Positions 34,505 to 46,703 are shown, numbered from the stretch's first letter. The stretch is DNA of 64,000 bases from Siphonodentalium dalli (GCA_032622095.1 CP136066.1:189650816-189714815), one strand, 5' to 3'. Translations and numbers: made by a program. Notes: a model not told the origin generated them from the sequence alone.

Positions 34505-34737
34505 CACCGTCTTCCAACCATTTCCAGTTGATTGCTGCATGCTTCAGTGGACCATACTGTATATCAACAGTTGTCGTCATTGGACTTATATTTGTGGCTG
34601 CTTTATTCTTCGTTGTAATATATGGTGGTAGATGTTTTATCATGCAATTAGAAATTTAAGTCAACACCATGACACAAATGAAATTCCCTCCCACAGAGCC
34701 AATACAATCAAGTCTGAGTTTATTGTGCCTGTCATTT
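34505..34737 (+). mobile_element. Family TT-870, copy 3, internal fragment
   Basis: The text follows copy 2 closely (TTCCAGTTGATTGCTGCATG, GGACCATACTGTATATCAAC, GTAATATATGGTGGTAGATG) and then continues into the same AATACAATCAAGTCTGAGTT block, showing that this composite unit was duplicated after nesting. No ends are present. Confidence 0.75.
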
Positions 34738-34779
34738 GCAGAATGAGGTCCCCAGAGGGTGAATTTAGTGACGCTATCC

Positions 34780-34960
34780 CGCATTGAAGTTCTCAAATGG
34801 TGAATATTGTGATGTACACCCATTGGGAACCTCAATTATGCAATGTGTCGTCTGCCAATTTGGGGATATAGAGAAACTAAACTAAAAATGAAATAGAATA
34901 TATGTAAAGAAGTTTCTATAGAAATTTGATAGTGAAGAAAGTTTTCCAGAGAAGATGAGG
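34780..34960 (+). repeat. Dispersed repeat with copies at 32330-32510 and 35690-35840
   Basis: All three share CACCCATTGGGAACC-like text, ATTATGCAATGTGTCGTCTG, GGATATAGAGAAACTAAACT and GAAGAAGTTTCTATAGAAA. Each is next to an FB-95 foldback, so the pair moved or duplicated together. Confidence 0.75.
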
Positions 34961-34965
34961 CCTAA

Positions 34966-35062
34966 GCAGAATGAGGTCCGCAGCGGGTGAATTTAGTGAT
35001 GCTGCCCCATATGCGGGATAGCGTCACTACATTCACCCTCTAGCTGTGGACCTCATTCTGCA
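34966..35062. mobile_element. FB-95 foldback MITE, copy 2
   Basis: GCAGAATGAGGTCCGCAG ... and ... GTGGACCTCATTCTGC form an almost complete palindrome of about 48-bp arms, meeting at a centre of GCCCCATATGCGGG. The outermost GCAGAATGAGGTCC is conserved in all copies. Confidence 0.85.
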
Positions 35063-35288
35063 ATTGACAGGCACACTAAACTCAGACTTGACAGAAACGC
35101 TAATGTTTTACAGTCACCCCTTGTTATTTTCAGACCTAGACACATATTTAAGTTCACAGATGATGAAGTGGTTACGGTGGTGCGATGGGGTGAAAGATAT
35201 CACTCGATCTTTTCGACCATCCCGGTCGCTTCACACCCACATACTATAATGAGGATAATGGTGACAATGACATGCAACCGATCAGGAG

Positions 35289-35533
35289 GATGATTATGAT
35301 GTTGTTGACGTCGTTGGTGAAGACGATGATGATGCTGATGATGATGATGATGATGATGATAATGATAATGATGATGGCGGTGACCATGGGGACGACGAGG
35401 ACGATGATGATGATAATGATGATGACAACGACGAAGATAATGACTATATACATGCTGATGATGTTGAAACTATCATGACGATGACGGCGATGATGATGAT
35501 GATGATGATGATGACGACGACGACGACGACGAC
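35289..35533 (+). repeat. ATG/GAC trinucleotide tract
   Basis: An imperfect (GAT/GAC)n tract of about 245 bp, purest at 35330-35365 and 35490-35533. Because the period is three, all frames stay open and give Met-, Asp- or (minus strand) His/Ile-rich artefact peptides. No gene is called. Confidence 0.9.
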
Positions 35534-35846
35534 GTCGTATGACACTTACGGACCACGGCCGCCAAACGCAACGCCATACTAACATTGTGTACATGGCTCT
35601 GTATTTACGTTTTCACTGAATACACATCATGATTGAGTGAAATAAAGCAAATCAATTCACTCTCTCTACTAGATGGCGATGCGCACCCATTGGACACCAC
35701 GATTATGCATTGTGTCGTCTGCCATTTTGCTGATATAGAGAAACTAAACTAAAAAAGAAAAAGAAACTTTCTGAAGAAGTTTCTAAACAAACTAGAAAAA
35801 ACTATAATTTGATAATAAAGAACTTTCCAGAGAAGATGATGCCTAA

Positions 35847-35939
35847 GCAGAATTAGGTACCCAGCGGGTGAATTTAGTGGTCCTAGCACGCTGTGCGGGT
35901 AGCGTCACTAAACTCACCTCCTGTGGACCTCATTCTGCA
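35847..35939. mobile_element. FB-95 foldback MITE, copy 3
   Basis: GCAGAATTAGGTACCCAGCG and CTGTGGACCTCATTCTGC are the inverted ends. The centre TAGCACGCTGTGCGGG is diverged from the other copies. Confidence 0.8.
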
Positions 35940-36182
35940 AATGTCCAGCACCATATTATAGCAGTACTCTCAGTATTTAAATTTTAGTTACATTGGAGTA
36001 ACCTATACATTATTTAAAAACAATTTAGTTACCTATACATTATTACAATATTACTGGATAATTGTTCGTGCTGACTTTCATGAGTCAAAATTGGGCGACA
36101 TGTTTTAAAGCAAACACAAACTTCGATAAACTAAATATAATCAAGTTGCAACTGATTTCTTATGTAAATCACAAATACTTAA

Positions 36183-36660
36183 AGGTACTCAATCCGATTA
36201 AGTGCCCCTCAATTACTATTTATTTGGCTTCGGGAGTAAAAAATATTTTATTCGAGTCGAGAAACCCACCAATCAAAGCTCAGAGTGATCAGATATCGAC
36301 TTTTTAAATCTATTATTTTTCACCACCTGGAATATTTAGTGGCCCAGTAAAAGTCGACGAGAAGAATGTCTAGGACCAAATTGCGATGAAGATGGATAAC
36401 ACTAAAATCATGTGGCTTTTTTGTGTCAGATATTTGACAAACCGGCAAAATTTCGTTGAACAAAATATTGATAAATAACAGGTTTTGGGCAATTTTATAC
36501 TATAGTTGACTGTGGTCGGCATTATTTTTGGGCAATTAATCGATTCTGATAACTGAACCGGAATTTCAAAAACAAATGTTGTTGTTGGAATCTGATGATC
36601 ACCTTTAATGTTATCGAGTAGTTTGTTCTTGGTTATTGGGTTGAACTAGATTTATTTTGG
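36183..36660 (-). repeat. Inverted copy of the repeat at 50440-50950
   Basis: GGTACTCAATCCGAT, CGAGTCGAGRAACCCACCAA and CAAAGCTCAGAGTGATCAGA are the complement of text at 50780-50905. Further on, ATAGTTGACTGTGG and AATCGATTCTGATAACT complement 50600-50650. The order of blocks is partly rearranged. The open frame at 36062-36307 only crosses this repeat. Confidence 0.7.
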
Positions 36661-36847
36661 TCACCAAAATTTATTTTACCTTTGAAAACATAAGATGTAG
36701 TTTTGAATAATGTTCTCCAAATTGCATAAATAGTAACTTTTATTATAAAATGAACCAATGTTTTTAATTGTTAAGTGCTTTTATATCTACTGGTTTGAAG
36801 ATATCGCTTGGTGTGTTTAAAAAATATGTTTCTGAAAGCAAGGAGCA

Positions 36848-36972
36848 AATCCCGATACCAATTCAGTTTACGATGCAGCAGAGTTGAAATAATTGATGTC
36901 TCGAACGGATGGACCATTAGAACAACTAGATTAGCGCTCGCTCTCATTGACACGCGAATTACATCATGTAAC
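36848..36972 (+). repeat. Dispersed repeat, partner at 31353-31475
   Basis: It has the same blocks as the partner, in the same orientation, ending ATTACATCATGTAACCAACC. Both copies read through as open frames but with no known domain. Confidence 0.6.
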
Positions 36973-37488
36973 CAACCAGCCAGCAACAGTTATACACCCC
37001 CCGTATGCGTGGTATCGCCAAACCCGAAGGTATCGCCAAACCAGACTGACTGGGAAAGTCATTTTCACGTATTATGATATGGGAATATGTTTGTTTCTCA
37101 TCGTAAAACAGACAACGAACAACGTATGTGTACGTGCACGCGAAGCATGAGTATTTACCCACCCGCTGTCAGTCAGTTCTCCCAGATCAAACCATTTAAT
37201 AATTTTTTGCGAATTTTCTCAATAGTATTTTTCCTTTTGCTATCTCAAATTTTCGAGAACATCCATCCACTAGTATAGTTCCTGGCCTTCCACGCTGCCA
37301 CAACAGATGCCGGTTTATAGCTGAATCTGTCAATGAAGCATGGTATTGAACAGATTTAAAAAAATATAAGTGTCATTCTCAATATGCGCGCGAAATGGAG
37401 GGACCACTGTCGGTCCAGATAGATGTCAAAGTCGCAGACCAAGATGTCACTAAAAGCGGATCTTCCGTGCAGCAAATATGCGCAGCAC

Positions 37489-37990
37489 TTAAAGGCACGT
37501 GCGGCCTTGGCGGTGGGTATCCTGTGAAAATATATCCACCCGTCAAAAACCGACACAAACAGAAAGAACATCAAAATGTAGATAGACTTTGTCCGTATAC
37601 AAATAAGAAATATCGCATAAACAGTATGTTATGGTCATATGTTTGACCATTGTTATGTAAACAACAGCATAAAAAGTTACTTTTCTGGTGTTTGTTTATA
37701 TTATGATGGTAAACATAAAGAGCGTTCTTTGTGGGTGAATTCCTGATATGGAACGAATAAAGATCGTTTATGCCATTTGTGTGTGATTAGCCAGCAGCAT
37801 TGTGTTGTCTTCTGTAACACAATCAGGCTCTTGCTTAGGTAAAATATAGTAAATCTTTATGATAACATGCTGTTTACGCGATGGTCATGGTATATATGAA
37901 CGGAACTGTATGCGTTTTAATGTTTTTCTGTTTACGGTGTTTGGAACAAATATGAATATTTTCGACAATTAAGGCCGCACGTGCCTTTAA
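37489..37990 (+). mobile_element. TTAA MITE, family TT-500, copy 2
   Basis: TTAA at both ends encloses AGGCACGTGCGGCCTT and its exact complement, a perfect 16-bp terminal inverted repeat. It is about 97% like copy 3 at 54427 over most of its length by eye. The interior repeats an AAAGAGCGTT word twice. Non-coding; no transposase. Confidence 0.93.
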
Positions 37991-40092
37991 GGAGTTCTGA
38001 TGAGTTTTTATGTGTATCTGAGACTGATCAATTGGAATGCGAATGTAATCTGAAATATGAATCCATAACATGTTCGAAATATTGTGTGCATATCTATTAT
38101 GCATGGATTTAATTGAAATTAATTGAACATCCATCTCAGCATTAAAATTTGCGATTCAAAAAGGTGAATGAATGGTAACGTGATGCCTTGATTACACGCA
38201 CGTGAATTATGTCGTTCGTATGCATGCAGCTAACCGGATATTCGTTTGGTATTAACATACTTTGGGTTTGTATATAGACATGCAGGACGAAACGCTACGA
38301 AGTATCAACGATTTGTTATAATCGTGTTATTTTATAGACTTTATGACTAGTTCCCACTCGAGTAGACCGTTACACGACAATAAAACCTAATCATCTTATC
38401 GAATATACAGATATCGTATAGAAACAAATTATACAATATCTGGCTTTTTCAAGAGTCATCAGATGATATTGTGACGATTCTATTTTAACCCTAAACATCC
38501 ATACAAATATGATCACACTTGTGTGCCTTCTCATCTGGATGTAGGTGGACCTGTCACCTCTTTATTGTGTCTATATAACACATGTGGTCAGCATGGAATT
38601 ACCAAGCTACAAACACCACGTATAAACACAATCATACTCAGAATTTATTCTCCAATCGCCGGACGTGTTCGGTATGACACAGTATAAATATTAATATACA
38701 ATACTTACATGTACATACGTATATAATCGTGGCACATGCAAACAATATAGATCAGAAATCGTGCACATGGGGTGGGTGTGTGTTGTGGGTTGGGTGTATT
38801 GTGGTGTGGTATAGGGTGTGTGCATGTGGCTTTTTCCTCTAGTAGTTCGCTGTATGGACGCACGTGTATGTTGGTTGGGGCGTCAGACTGGGGTATTCGT
38901 TCGTAATTGCGCGTTGGTTGGGTTTTGGTGCATGGGTGTAGTGGCTGGCATTCTGATATGACTGGTGTAACGTATACACAATGCGCTTGCCAATACACCA
39001 TTGAAAGTAATGACAGAAAGCAATTAACAGTTACATGTAATCATCATTATATTTATCCGCGTTAATTTTTACATATATACATGTATGAGTTTGTCGTTCA
39101 AACACTATTTTGTCAATTATTCATCTTATTCATGTATGTCATATGGGTAATTCATTCGAAAATACAAACAACAACAACAACAACAACATTTTCGTCATAG
39201 CTATATATCATAAAAGCAACAGCACTATGTTATATATTACCGATACTGATTTCTGAGTTTGAATGCTAACTTTACACGCACAAATTTCTCAGTTCCAATC
39301 GACAATATTTTGTTAGGAGTTCATAGAACACTTTATCTTAGAATATGTGTGCCAATATAGTGTTTCGGTATGTATTTAATTCGCAAGTGATTCAGGTTAG
39401 TGCATTTCATGATGAAGGGGTATTCATCACCCACTTCATTTTTACACATGCATACAACATTTGTTCGGCGCTAACCCCATCTACATGTTTCCACCTCCAG
39501 TCTATGATTGCACGCATACGTATTTTGATCATATACTTTATAAGATAAAAAGGCAAGTCCAGCATACAATACTCTAAACGAAGGGTTGTTTTCAGTTCTT
39601 TATAAACAGTTCCTCTTGATGAATCTTTTATATATATCCACCACTGCTGAGTAAATTGGTCTCTCAAGATAACGGAAATTTCTTTTTTCAAGCTGTTTGG
39701 TAATTCTGATTGGCAACAACGTCAACGCGAAGGATACCGTGAGCCAACATATGGAACCCCCCCCCCTCTTCGGAATTTTGAAGACCCAATTATTGTTATA
39801 GAGCATGACATTCCGCATCTTATAAGAGAAGAGAAGTGTCGCATTCGAATTTTATGGCATTTTTAATGTTTTTATCGAATTTGTCTAACTTGTACATTTA
39901 GGTGGGGTAGGGGTAGGTAATTCCCCTAATATTGGGCTCAGTGTTTCATATATCGAGGTGTGGTTGGTTTCATTTTGATGTGGTGTTATCAGATAATAGT
40001 AATGTATAACAAAATTAAACATGGATATATTATTGTATTTTTCGCGAATTTAAATTTAAATTATTTTTTTGTTTTGTGAAAAGTGTGAAAAA
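37991..40092. other. Unassigned; G/T-rich tract and (AAC)n
   Basis: A GTG/GGT-rich tract lies at about 38765-38830 and (AAC)n at 39166-39187. Short open frames (38705-39001 minus, 39407-39691 minus) have no recognised motifs. No mobile element ends were found. Confidence 0.4.
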
Positions 40093-40106
40093 CCCACACT
40101 GGTAGT

Positions 40107-40838
40107 ATTCCGCGTATGGGTGGGGGTCTACAACTGGCTCAAGGTATAATAGTTCCGGCTTGTATTCCCCTGTGGCATACAAACAATATGTATTCAACGG
40201 CTGGAATTACGTTGTATACATGTACCTCGATGCAACGGATGTGTAATAAATGCGGTATCTCACTGCTGGAACCTCAAAAGCATTGATACCACTTATTCCA
40301 AGTCATATATTGAACTGGACATCTATGGAGCCTCGCATATGTAGTTGATTACATAAGAACAATTTGGCAGTGGAAATATGTTCGTATTTAAGAGAAATAC
40401 GTTCAGAATTGGAAAACAAATAGTTAAAATTTCGCTCGAATGTCAAAATTTAAGCATTAAATATGCGATATTGTGTCAATAATTTTGTAAGTAGAAAGCT
40501 AAATACCGACAACATGTGTAAAATTCAAACATTAGCAAGCTATAATGTTAGTGAATGGAAAATAAATACTCAAAAAGGACCAAATTTGGGTACCTCTCTT
40601 CAAATGGCAAAACAAAACAAAAACAATAAAGCCACAATTGCCAGATGGCAAACAACCAGAATTTTAAAGGGTGTACTTAGTCCTATAACAATATCATAAC
40701 CACCAACATTCCGCGTATGAGTGGGGTCTACAACTGGCTCAAGGTATAATAGTTCCGGCTTGTATTTCCCTGTGGCATACAAACAATATGTATTCAACGG
40801 CTGGAATTACGTTGTATACATGTACCTCGATGCAACGG
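40107..40838 (+). repeat. Two near-identical 131-bp direct repeats, 601 bp apart
   Basis: Positions 40107-40238 and 40708-40838 match from ATTCCGCGTATG to CCTCGATGCAACGG with about four differences. They enclose about 470 bp with no coding sequence. They could be short LTRs of a miniature retroelement or simply a tandem duplication. TG...CA ends and a primer binding site were not found, so I do not call an LTR element. Confidence 0.8.
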
Positions 40839-40874
40839 CTAAGTCTGGCTTACAATGTCAAAGTAAATATTTTT

Positions 40875-40998
40875 AGGTCAATGTAAAAAATTCTCTTATA
40901 TATGCGAGGCTCCCCATGTCCGACTTGGATATATAAGAGAATACATTGGCACAGGGTTTTCGCAAAATTTCAGTAAGCTCCAGTTATGGAAGGGTTAA
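40875..40998 (-). mobile_element. TTAA-ended hairpin MITE fragment
   Basis: The stem TTCTCTTATATATGCGAGGC pairs with GGATATATAAGAGAATACAT. It is followed by TTGGCACAGGGTTTTCGC, CTCCAGTTATGGAAGGG and TTAA, the complement of the start at 9443. The other terminus is missing. Confidence 0.75.
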
Positions 40999-41534
40999 AT
41001 TGTATGACATGCCAATTTTTATAATCGACTCACGATGACATATTGTTTCCGACTTTTGTTTCTCTCGGGACGATTGACAAACATTTCGATGTAGATTATT
41101 GGAATATTGAAATTCCAGAAACGACCTACCATCTCGCGTATCCAACAGTGTCATCTGTACTTTACTTTTGAATATTAACTCTTTTAAAATGGCAACTTCG
41201 ACGCTAGATCGATTTATTGAGATACGCCCACTCGAGGCCGATGTCAATATATATATTAATCATATGACTCAATCATTATTTACGTTGAAAAGTATGTCAT
41301 AAATCCATTTCATATGAACTACTAGTTCATATCACCTTCCGATAATTTGATTGGTTTGTTGACAAAAAGTGGGTTCTGATTGGCTGAATGGCAGCCGAGG
41401 CCGAGCCGTATCTCTAACTAAATGCAGGTCAAATTCGTGCGCGTCAATCAACGCGATGCCGAAATTCTCGCAATTATAATCTTGAAATATATAGTTTTGG
41501 ACATTGTTATACGATAAAAAGAATATGTAATTCG

Positions 41535-41690
41535 TACACACTAAAAAAAAAGTAGATAGATTTGGGTAGTTAAAATTTTTTCACTACTCTCCTAGTTTTT
41601 TTAGCTACTTTTCCTAGTCACTTTAGCTACCTGGAGCTGGTATTTTAAATACTGATTAGGTAGCAAAGATTCTTACATAGGTAGTTAAAT
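41535..41690 (+). repeat. TACACACTAAA terminus with TAGTTAAA-type text
   Basis: TACACACTAAA is followed by several GGTAGTTAAA and TAGCTAC words. The inverted counterpart (TTTAGTGTGTA preceded by many GTAGTTAAAA words) lies at 59765-60127. This is most likely one end of a DNA transposon or MITE family. Confidence 0.55.
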
Positions 41691-41692
41691 GG

Positions 41693-42737
41693 ACGAACAT
41701 GACATTTGGAACTTATTCCCTATTCTTTATTTTCAAAAATGTGGCTTTCGGCCGATTTCATGGCATGGGTGGGAGGCCGGCCCCAAATACCACCAAGAAA
41801 CACCCCGACCCCCACCATCACCCCCGTGGGTGCCACCCCGAGGGGGTGAAAATGGGGATATGGACAATTTTCGAGAACGGTAACGATTTCGACCGAGTTG
41901 ACGGCATGGGTGGGTGGCCGGCCCCAAATACCACCTAGAAACACCCCGACCCCCACCCATCACCCCCGGGGTGCCACCCCGAGGGAGTGAAAATTGGGAC
42001 ATGGACAATTTTCGAGAACGGTAAGGATTTCGACCGAGTTGACGGCATGGGTGGGTGGCCGGCCCCAAATACCACCTAGAAACACCCCGACCCCCACCCA
42101 TCACCCCGGAGGGTGCCACCCCGAGGGGGTGAAAATTGGGATATGGACAATTTTCGAGAACGGTAAGGATTTCGACCGATTTGACGGCATGGGTGGGTGG
42201 CCGACCCCAAATATCACCAAGAAACACCCCGACCCCCACCCATCACCCCCGGTGTGCCCCCCCCCCCCCCCCGAGGGGGTGAAAATGGGGATATGGACAA
42301 TTTTCGAGAACGGTAAGGATTTCGACCGAGTTGACGACATGGGTGGGTGGCCGGCCCCAAATACCACCTAGACACACCCCGACCCCCACCCATCACCCCC
42401 GGGGGTGCCACCCCGAGGGGGTGAAAATTGGGATATGGACAATTTTCGAGAACGGTAAGGATTTCGACCGATTTGACGGCATGGGTGTGTGGCCGGCCCC
42501 AAATACCACATAGAAACACCCCGACCCCACCATCACCCCGGGGGGTGCCATCCCGAGGGGTGAAAATGGGGTATGGACCATTCTCGAGAACGGCAAGGAT
42601 TTCGACCGATTTGACGGCATGAGTGGGTGGCCGACCCCAAATACCACATAGAAACACCCCCTGGGGTGGTGGGTGGGGGTCGGGGTGATTCTTGGTGGTA
42701 TTTGGGGTCGGGAATAAGTTCCAAATGTCATGTTCGT
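41693..42737. repeat. GC-rich 141-bp satellite array bounded by inverted repeats
   Basis: Seven units start (CATGGGTGGG) at 41764, 41905, 42046, 42188, 42338, 42480 and 42618, with period 138-150 and mode 141-142. Each contains CCCCGACCCCCACCC, a G/C run, GGACAATTTTCGAGAACGG and TTTCGACCGA. The array is enclosed by ACGAACATGACATTTGGAAC (41693) and its complement (ending 42737), and the last 50 bp are an inverted half unit. Since 141 is a multiple of three, several frames stay open; these are not genes. Confidence 0.92.
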
Positions 42738-43757
42738 GTTAAACGGTTCGTATTCCTGATTGGTTAAACTGCATGCCACGTGATCGTTGTTTAAACTCTG
42801 TTTGAAAATATTCCGAACTTTAACGGCGGACTTTTCTCGATAACTGTCCAGTCACTCCAGTGGAAATAGCAAGGTTCCACGTCTTTCTGCCTCTGGCAGT
42901 ACGCTACGAAACGACCAGATGGTACCAGATGGTACGAAACGTCCGGGTACGAAAAGTCCTGTATCCGCGCCCGGACCGTCACCACGCGGTCGGAACTTCT
43001 CTGTGTTGGATTTAGATGATTAAAATATGACATTGCATTCGTTCCCATGGTAAGTTTCTTTTGTACTATCGTATGAACACATATGCATGAGGTTTTTATA
43101 GGAAATATGACATTTAACGTCCAATTATGAAGTGATCATGGGTGATACATGTACCTCGAATATTGGAAAGGTAGATTTCCTAAAAATAATAGTATTAGGC
43201 CTACTATTAGTAAAGTGTCAGTGTCTTTTTTATTAGTAATGATTAATGTGAGAAGAAAAATTTTGTGTGTCCAACCACAGTCACTGTACATAAACAGTTC
43301 TGGGTAAACAACGGATCGATATATAATGGCCCGATTCAACGATTGGGCTAAAAGTTAAAACAGTCAATTGGTGAACGTTCAGACGACCACGATTCAATCG
43401 TAAGCAGCTGTCGTAAGTGGAAAAATTTCCATTATCGATAAAGGAAGTAACCAGTACGGCAGTAGGCAGTAGTTGAATTGCGCATGCTCATGACAATGTT
43501 GCAAGCCAAAAAATATTATCAAGCACTGTTTTATTTTAGATGCGAAATCGTGGCATATCCTTGGCTACTTCCACTAATTGTGGCATAATCGCTGTCGTAC
43601 ATGTATGTATGTAAAAATCATAGCTGGATATGATTGTAGGGAAGTCAATCACATGCTTTACGAACAACTTACGATATCATGTACGACAACATCACAATCG
43701 TTGGATCCATTGGAACTTACTATCAATGCTTACGCCTTGTAAGTTCCAACATTAGCC
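42738..43757. other. Unassigned
   Basis: A short direct repeat (GACCAGATGGTAC and CAGATGGTACGAAACG) occurs near 42915-42940. No gene or element is recognised. Confidence 0.4.
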
Positions 43758-43778
43758 CTAAATGCTATTAGACACTAC

Positions 43779-43818
43779 GCCGCCCTAATGATCAGCTCAA
43801 ACTGCCCATTAGGGCGGC
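43779..43818. repeat. Left subterminal hairpin of the 2.9-kb foldback
   Basis: GCCGCCCTAATG and CATTAGGGCGGC form a perfect 12-bp stem with a 16-base loop, starting 10 bp inside the left end. Confidence 0.9.
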
Positions 43819-43906
43819 TGACGGCCTGCCATACCCTGTGTAGAACTATCTATTTCACAACATTTTTCATGTAAACAATGAATGCTAGCCTTATTACCTC
43901 ACCATA

Positions 43907-44254
43907 TACCGCTATTCTCAAAGTAATTGACCAGAAAAACGGGGTGATACCCCGGTCATGACCACGGTGATACCGGTAATAAACGGTAGCGGTATCGAGA
44001 CGGTCATGGCGGTGGAGTTACGGTATTGGGCGATAATGATACCGCGGTCTTTTAGCGGGCACCGCATTAATTTTGTTGAATACCGCGGTGATTTTCATGG
44101 AACTCTTTGAGGGGAGGTATTTACTCACACATACTTGTTCGCATTAACAAGCGGTATCAGTACCGCGGTATTGGAGGATACCGCGGTATAGTACCGCCAT
44201 ATTAACGGGGTGACACCACGTTATTGGTGGTCAATTACTTTAAGTATAGCGGTA
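43907..44254. mobile_element. 348-bp MITE inside the left arm of the foldback
   Basis: The ends TACCGCTATTCTCAAAGTAA and TTACTTTAAGTATAGCGGTA are inverted, continuing through TTGACCA / TGGTCAA for about 27 bp. The matching place in the right arm (about 46585) lacks it, so this is an insertion; the empty site reads CACCATATATTTTCAG, fitting a TA target. The interior is full of ACCGCGGTA-type words in both orientations. It is not coding. Confidence 0.88.
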
Positions 44255-44481
44255 CATGTATTTTCAGTCGGTACTCCCCGCCACAAGTTGACGCCAAAAG
44301 TTCCCTGTGTCGGTGTATCTAAATCCTTTAATCGGACATTTCTAAACTGTCTAATGTTGGTGACCTCGATAAGTCGTCCATCTTCACGTTCTTGTTGACA
44401 TTTTACACAAGGCCACGTGCTCGGAAGAACTACTGGGTAATTTACTACGTCCGGTTTGGCCTATAGTCCATTTCACGAATA

Positions 44482-46364
44482 ACCGTTTTAAACTGATTTC
44501 AAGATTTTATTGTTAGCAAACCATTACAACGGTGTGAGTGTGTAATATAGTGAAACATCCTAGTTGAACCAAGCGAACAATATAACTTCTGTCTTGTGTA
44601 TATAGTATTACAGCATAGTGTTAAATGTTAGTAATTATGTAGGCCTTGAAGATTTACCTGCATATCTATAGCTAGGAAGGCCTACATACAAAATCTCATT
44701 TTATGGTATATGTGGCTTTGTAGATGTTCGCCAATCGCCATGGCTGCATGCATGTGTCATAGACATGATACCTATTAGTATTTTGTTTCTTTTTATTGGC
44801 TTGGTATGCAAACTGACATTAAATTGGACATTTTCGACAAGTTTGTTGTTAGATCGGACAATGGAATATTTAAGTCATCTGTATGGACGAAGGAACGATC
44901 ACTAGATCTTATTGAACCATGCACGATGCCCAGCGACTGATAAGTTCACACCGACTGACATGCCCGCAGCAGTTTTTATCTCAAATAAATTGTTATCAAA
45001 AGTTCAAAACACATATTTCTGGCCGAGAAATAAGCGGAGTAAGTGTGATCATCATTTATCCACGCACTCAAGGCTTGACAAATGTGGACCTGGTTTCTAT
45101 TCGACACAAGCATGGAACATTGATATAAATCTATAAGTTTCATTTTTGTCTAACAAACGGACAACTTTAATAGCTTCAAATTTTCGCGTGACGGTAATGA
45201 CGGGGTACAGGGATGTCGATTTTTGATATTTTGTATATATATCAGCAAAACAAAAATTACATATATCATTGAAAGATGCATCTCCTGAATATACGGGATA
45301 TGAAGATCACTCCGTTTTATCCGGAAATGTATCTGCTAACCGATAAAACAATCTCACTTCTTATAATTTCACTTTTAACAAATCGTGTGGTGGGTGAGAG
45401 ACATCTCATTTGAGTGATTATGGGTATAAAGGGACGTCAAAAAATCTCAATAAAACTATATATAGATGTTCATCGAGCGTTGGCTCATAACGCAAAACAT
45501 AGACTGCATGGTCAGTTTGGTTTTCTGACATTTACGACAATTTTGTCGCATAAAATAAATAAAAATACGATAAGAAACTGGAAATGTTTATGCACATTCC
45601 GGACGGGATATATGTCCCTGGCACATATTTGAAATTTCACGGAAAATATGAAAGATAACAAAGTTATAGCCTAATTAGTTTTATAGACCCGTTCTAAATA
45701 TCCCATAGAAAATGCATGCCGACGATAAGCATGCAGGGGTGCGTAGAAATACCAAGCAGAACCAAGTTGGATAAAACTAAGGCGGAAAATGACACTTAAA
45801 TCATGTTATGTGCTGTATAATGGAGAAATAAACCATAATAATGCAACATGACGTGATTTTATTTGAGTTTTGTTGACTATATAGCGAGCGTAAATAAAAA
45901 AAAAAACAGTGCGGCGATCGCGACAACTTTTCAGCTTGGTCATTTACAGATCGCTGTGTTTGGATACTTTCCGTCCCAGAACGCAACATAAGCTCCATCC
46001 TGAGTTCAGTCTCCTACACAGGACTTACCCTGCTAGCACCTACATGGAATGTGAAGCAATGTCGTATTTATTTATTTTAGAAGCAAATTTGATACCTCCT
46101 ATATATACATATTTATTTTAGATTTTTGTAGGTTACAGCTAATTCTGCATTATTCTGAGAAACATAAATGTCCATATTCGTTTTAAAATGGTCTAGGTCA
46201 AGCCAGAATGAATTATTATTATTTATTATTATTACAAAACACTTCTATAAAAAAAATATTTTATTTTAAAAAATACACGTGCCTGCAGCCGCAGCGTTAC
46301 GACATCTCTTCGCGCGGAGACTAAACTATGTCTGCAGCTTGAACGCAACAGTCAATAGTTATTC
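44482..46364. other. Loop of the 2.9-kb foldback, no gene recognised
   Basis: Contains a small palindrome near 44640-44690 (TGTAGGCCTT and AAGGCCTACA), a poly-A run near 45895 and ATTATT tracts near 46200. Open frames at 44912-45136, 45414-45632 and 45909-46121 have no motif I can name. If any transposase existed it is gone. Confidence 0.5.
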
Positions 46365-46669
46365 GTGAAATGGACTATAGGCCAAACCGGACGTAGTAAA
46401 TTACCCAGTAGTTCTTCCGAGCACGTGGCCTTGTGTAAAATGTCAACAAGAACGTGAAGGTGGACGACTTATCGAGGTCACCAACATTAGACAGTTTAAA
46501 AATGTCCGATTAAAGGATTTAGATACACCGACACAGGGAACTTTTGGCGTCAACTTGTGGCGGGGAGTACCGACTGAAAATATATGGTGAGATAGTAAGG
46601 CCAGCATTCATTGTTTAGTTGAAAAATGTTGTGAAATAGATACCTCAACGCAGGGTATGGGGGCCGTGT

Positions 46670-46703
46670 GGCACTAGAAATGATGAAATACATTTCTAGT
46701 GCC
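46670..46703. repeat. Right subterminal hairpin of the 2.9-kb foldback
   Basis: GGCACTAGAAATG and CATTTCTAGTGCC form a perfect 13-bp stem with an 8-base loop, ending 7 bp inside the right end. Its stem sequence is unrelated to that of the left hairpin. Confidence 0.9.

Noticed and set aside
35272-35594. Met/Asp-rich and His/Ile-rich open frames on both strands
   Set aside because: They are translations of a trinucleotide tract; every frame stays open because the period is three.
38705-39001. His/Pro/Thr-rich minus-strand open frame
   Set aside because: It is the translation of a G/T-rich low-complexity tract.
41689-42779. Several overlapping 60-168-residue open frames rich in Pro, Gly and Thr
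   Set aside because: They follow the 141-bp satellite, whose period is a multiple of three, in several frames and both strands at once.
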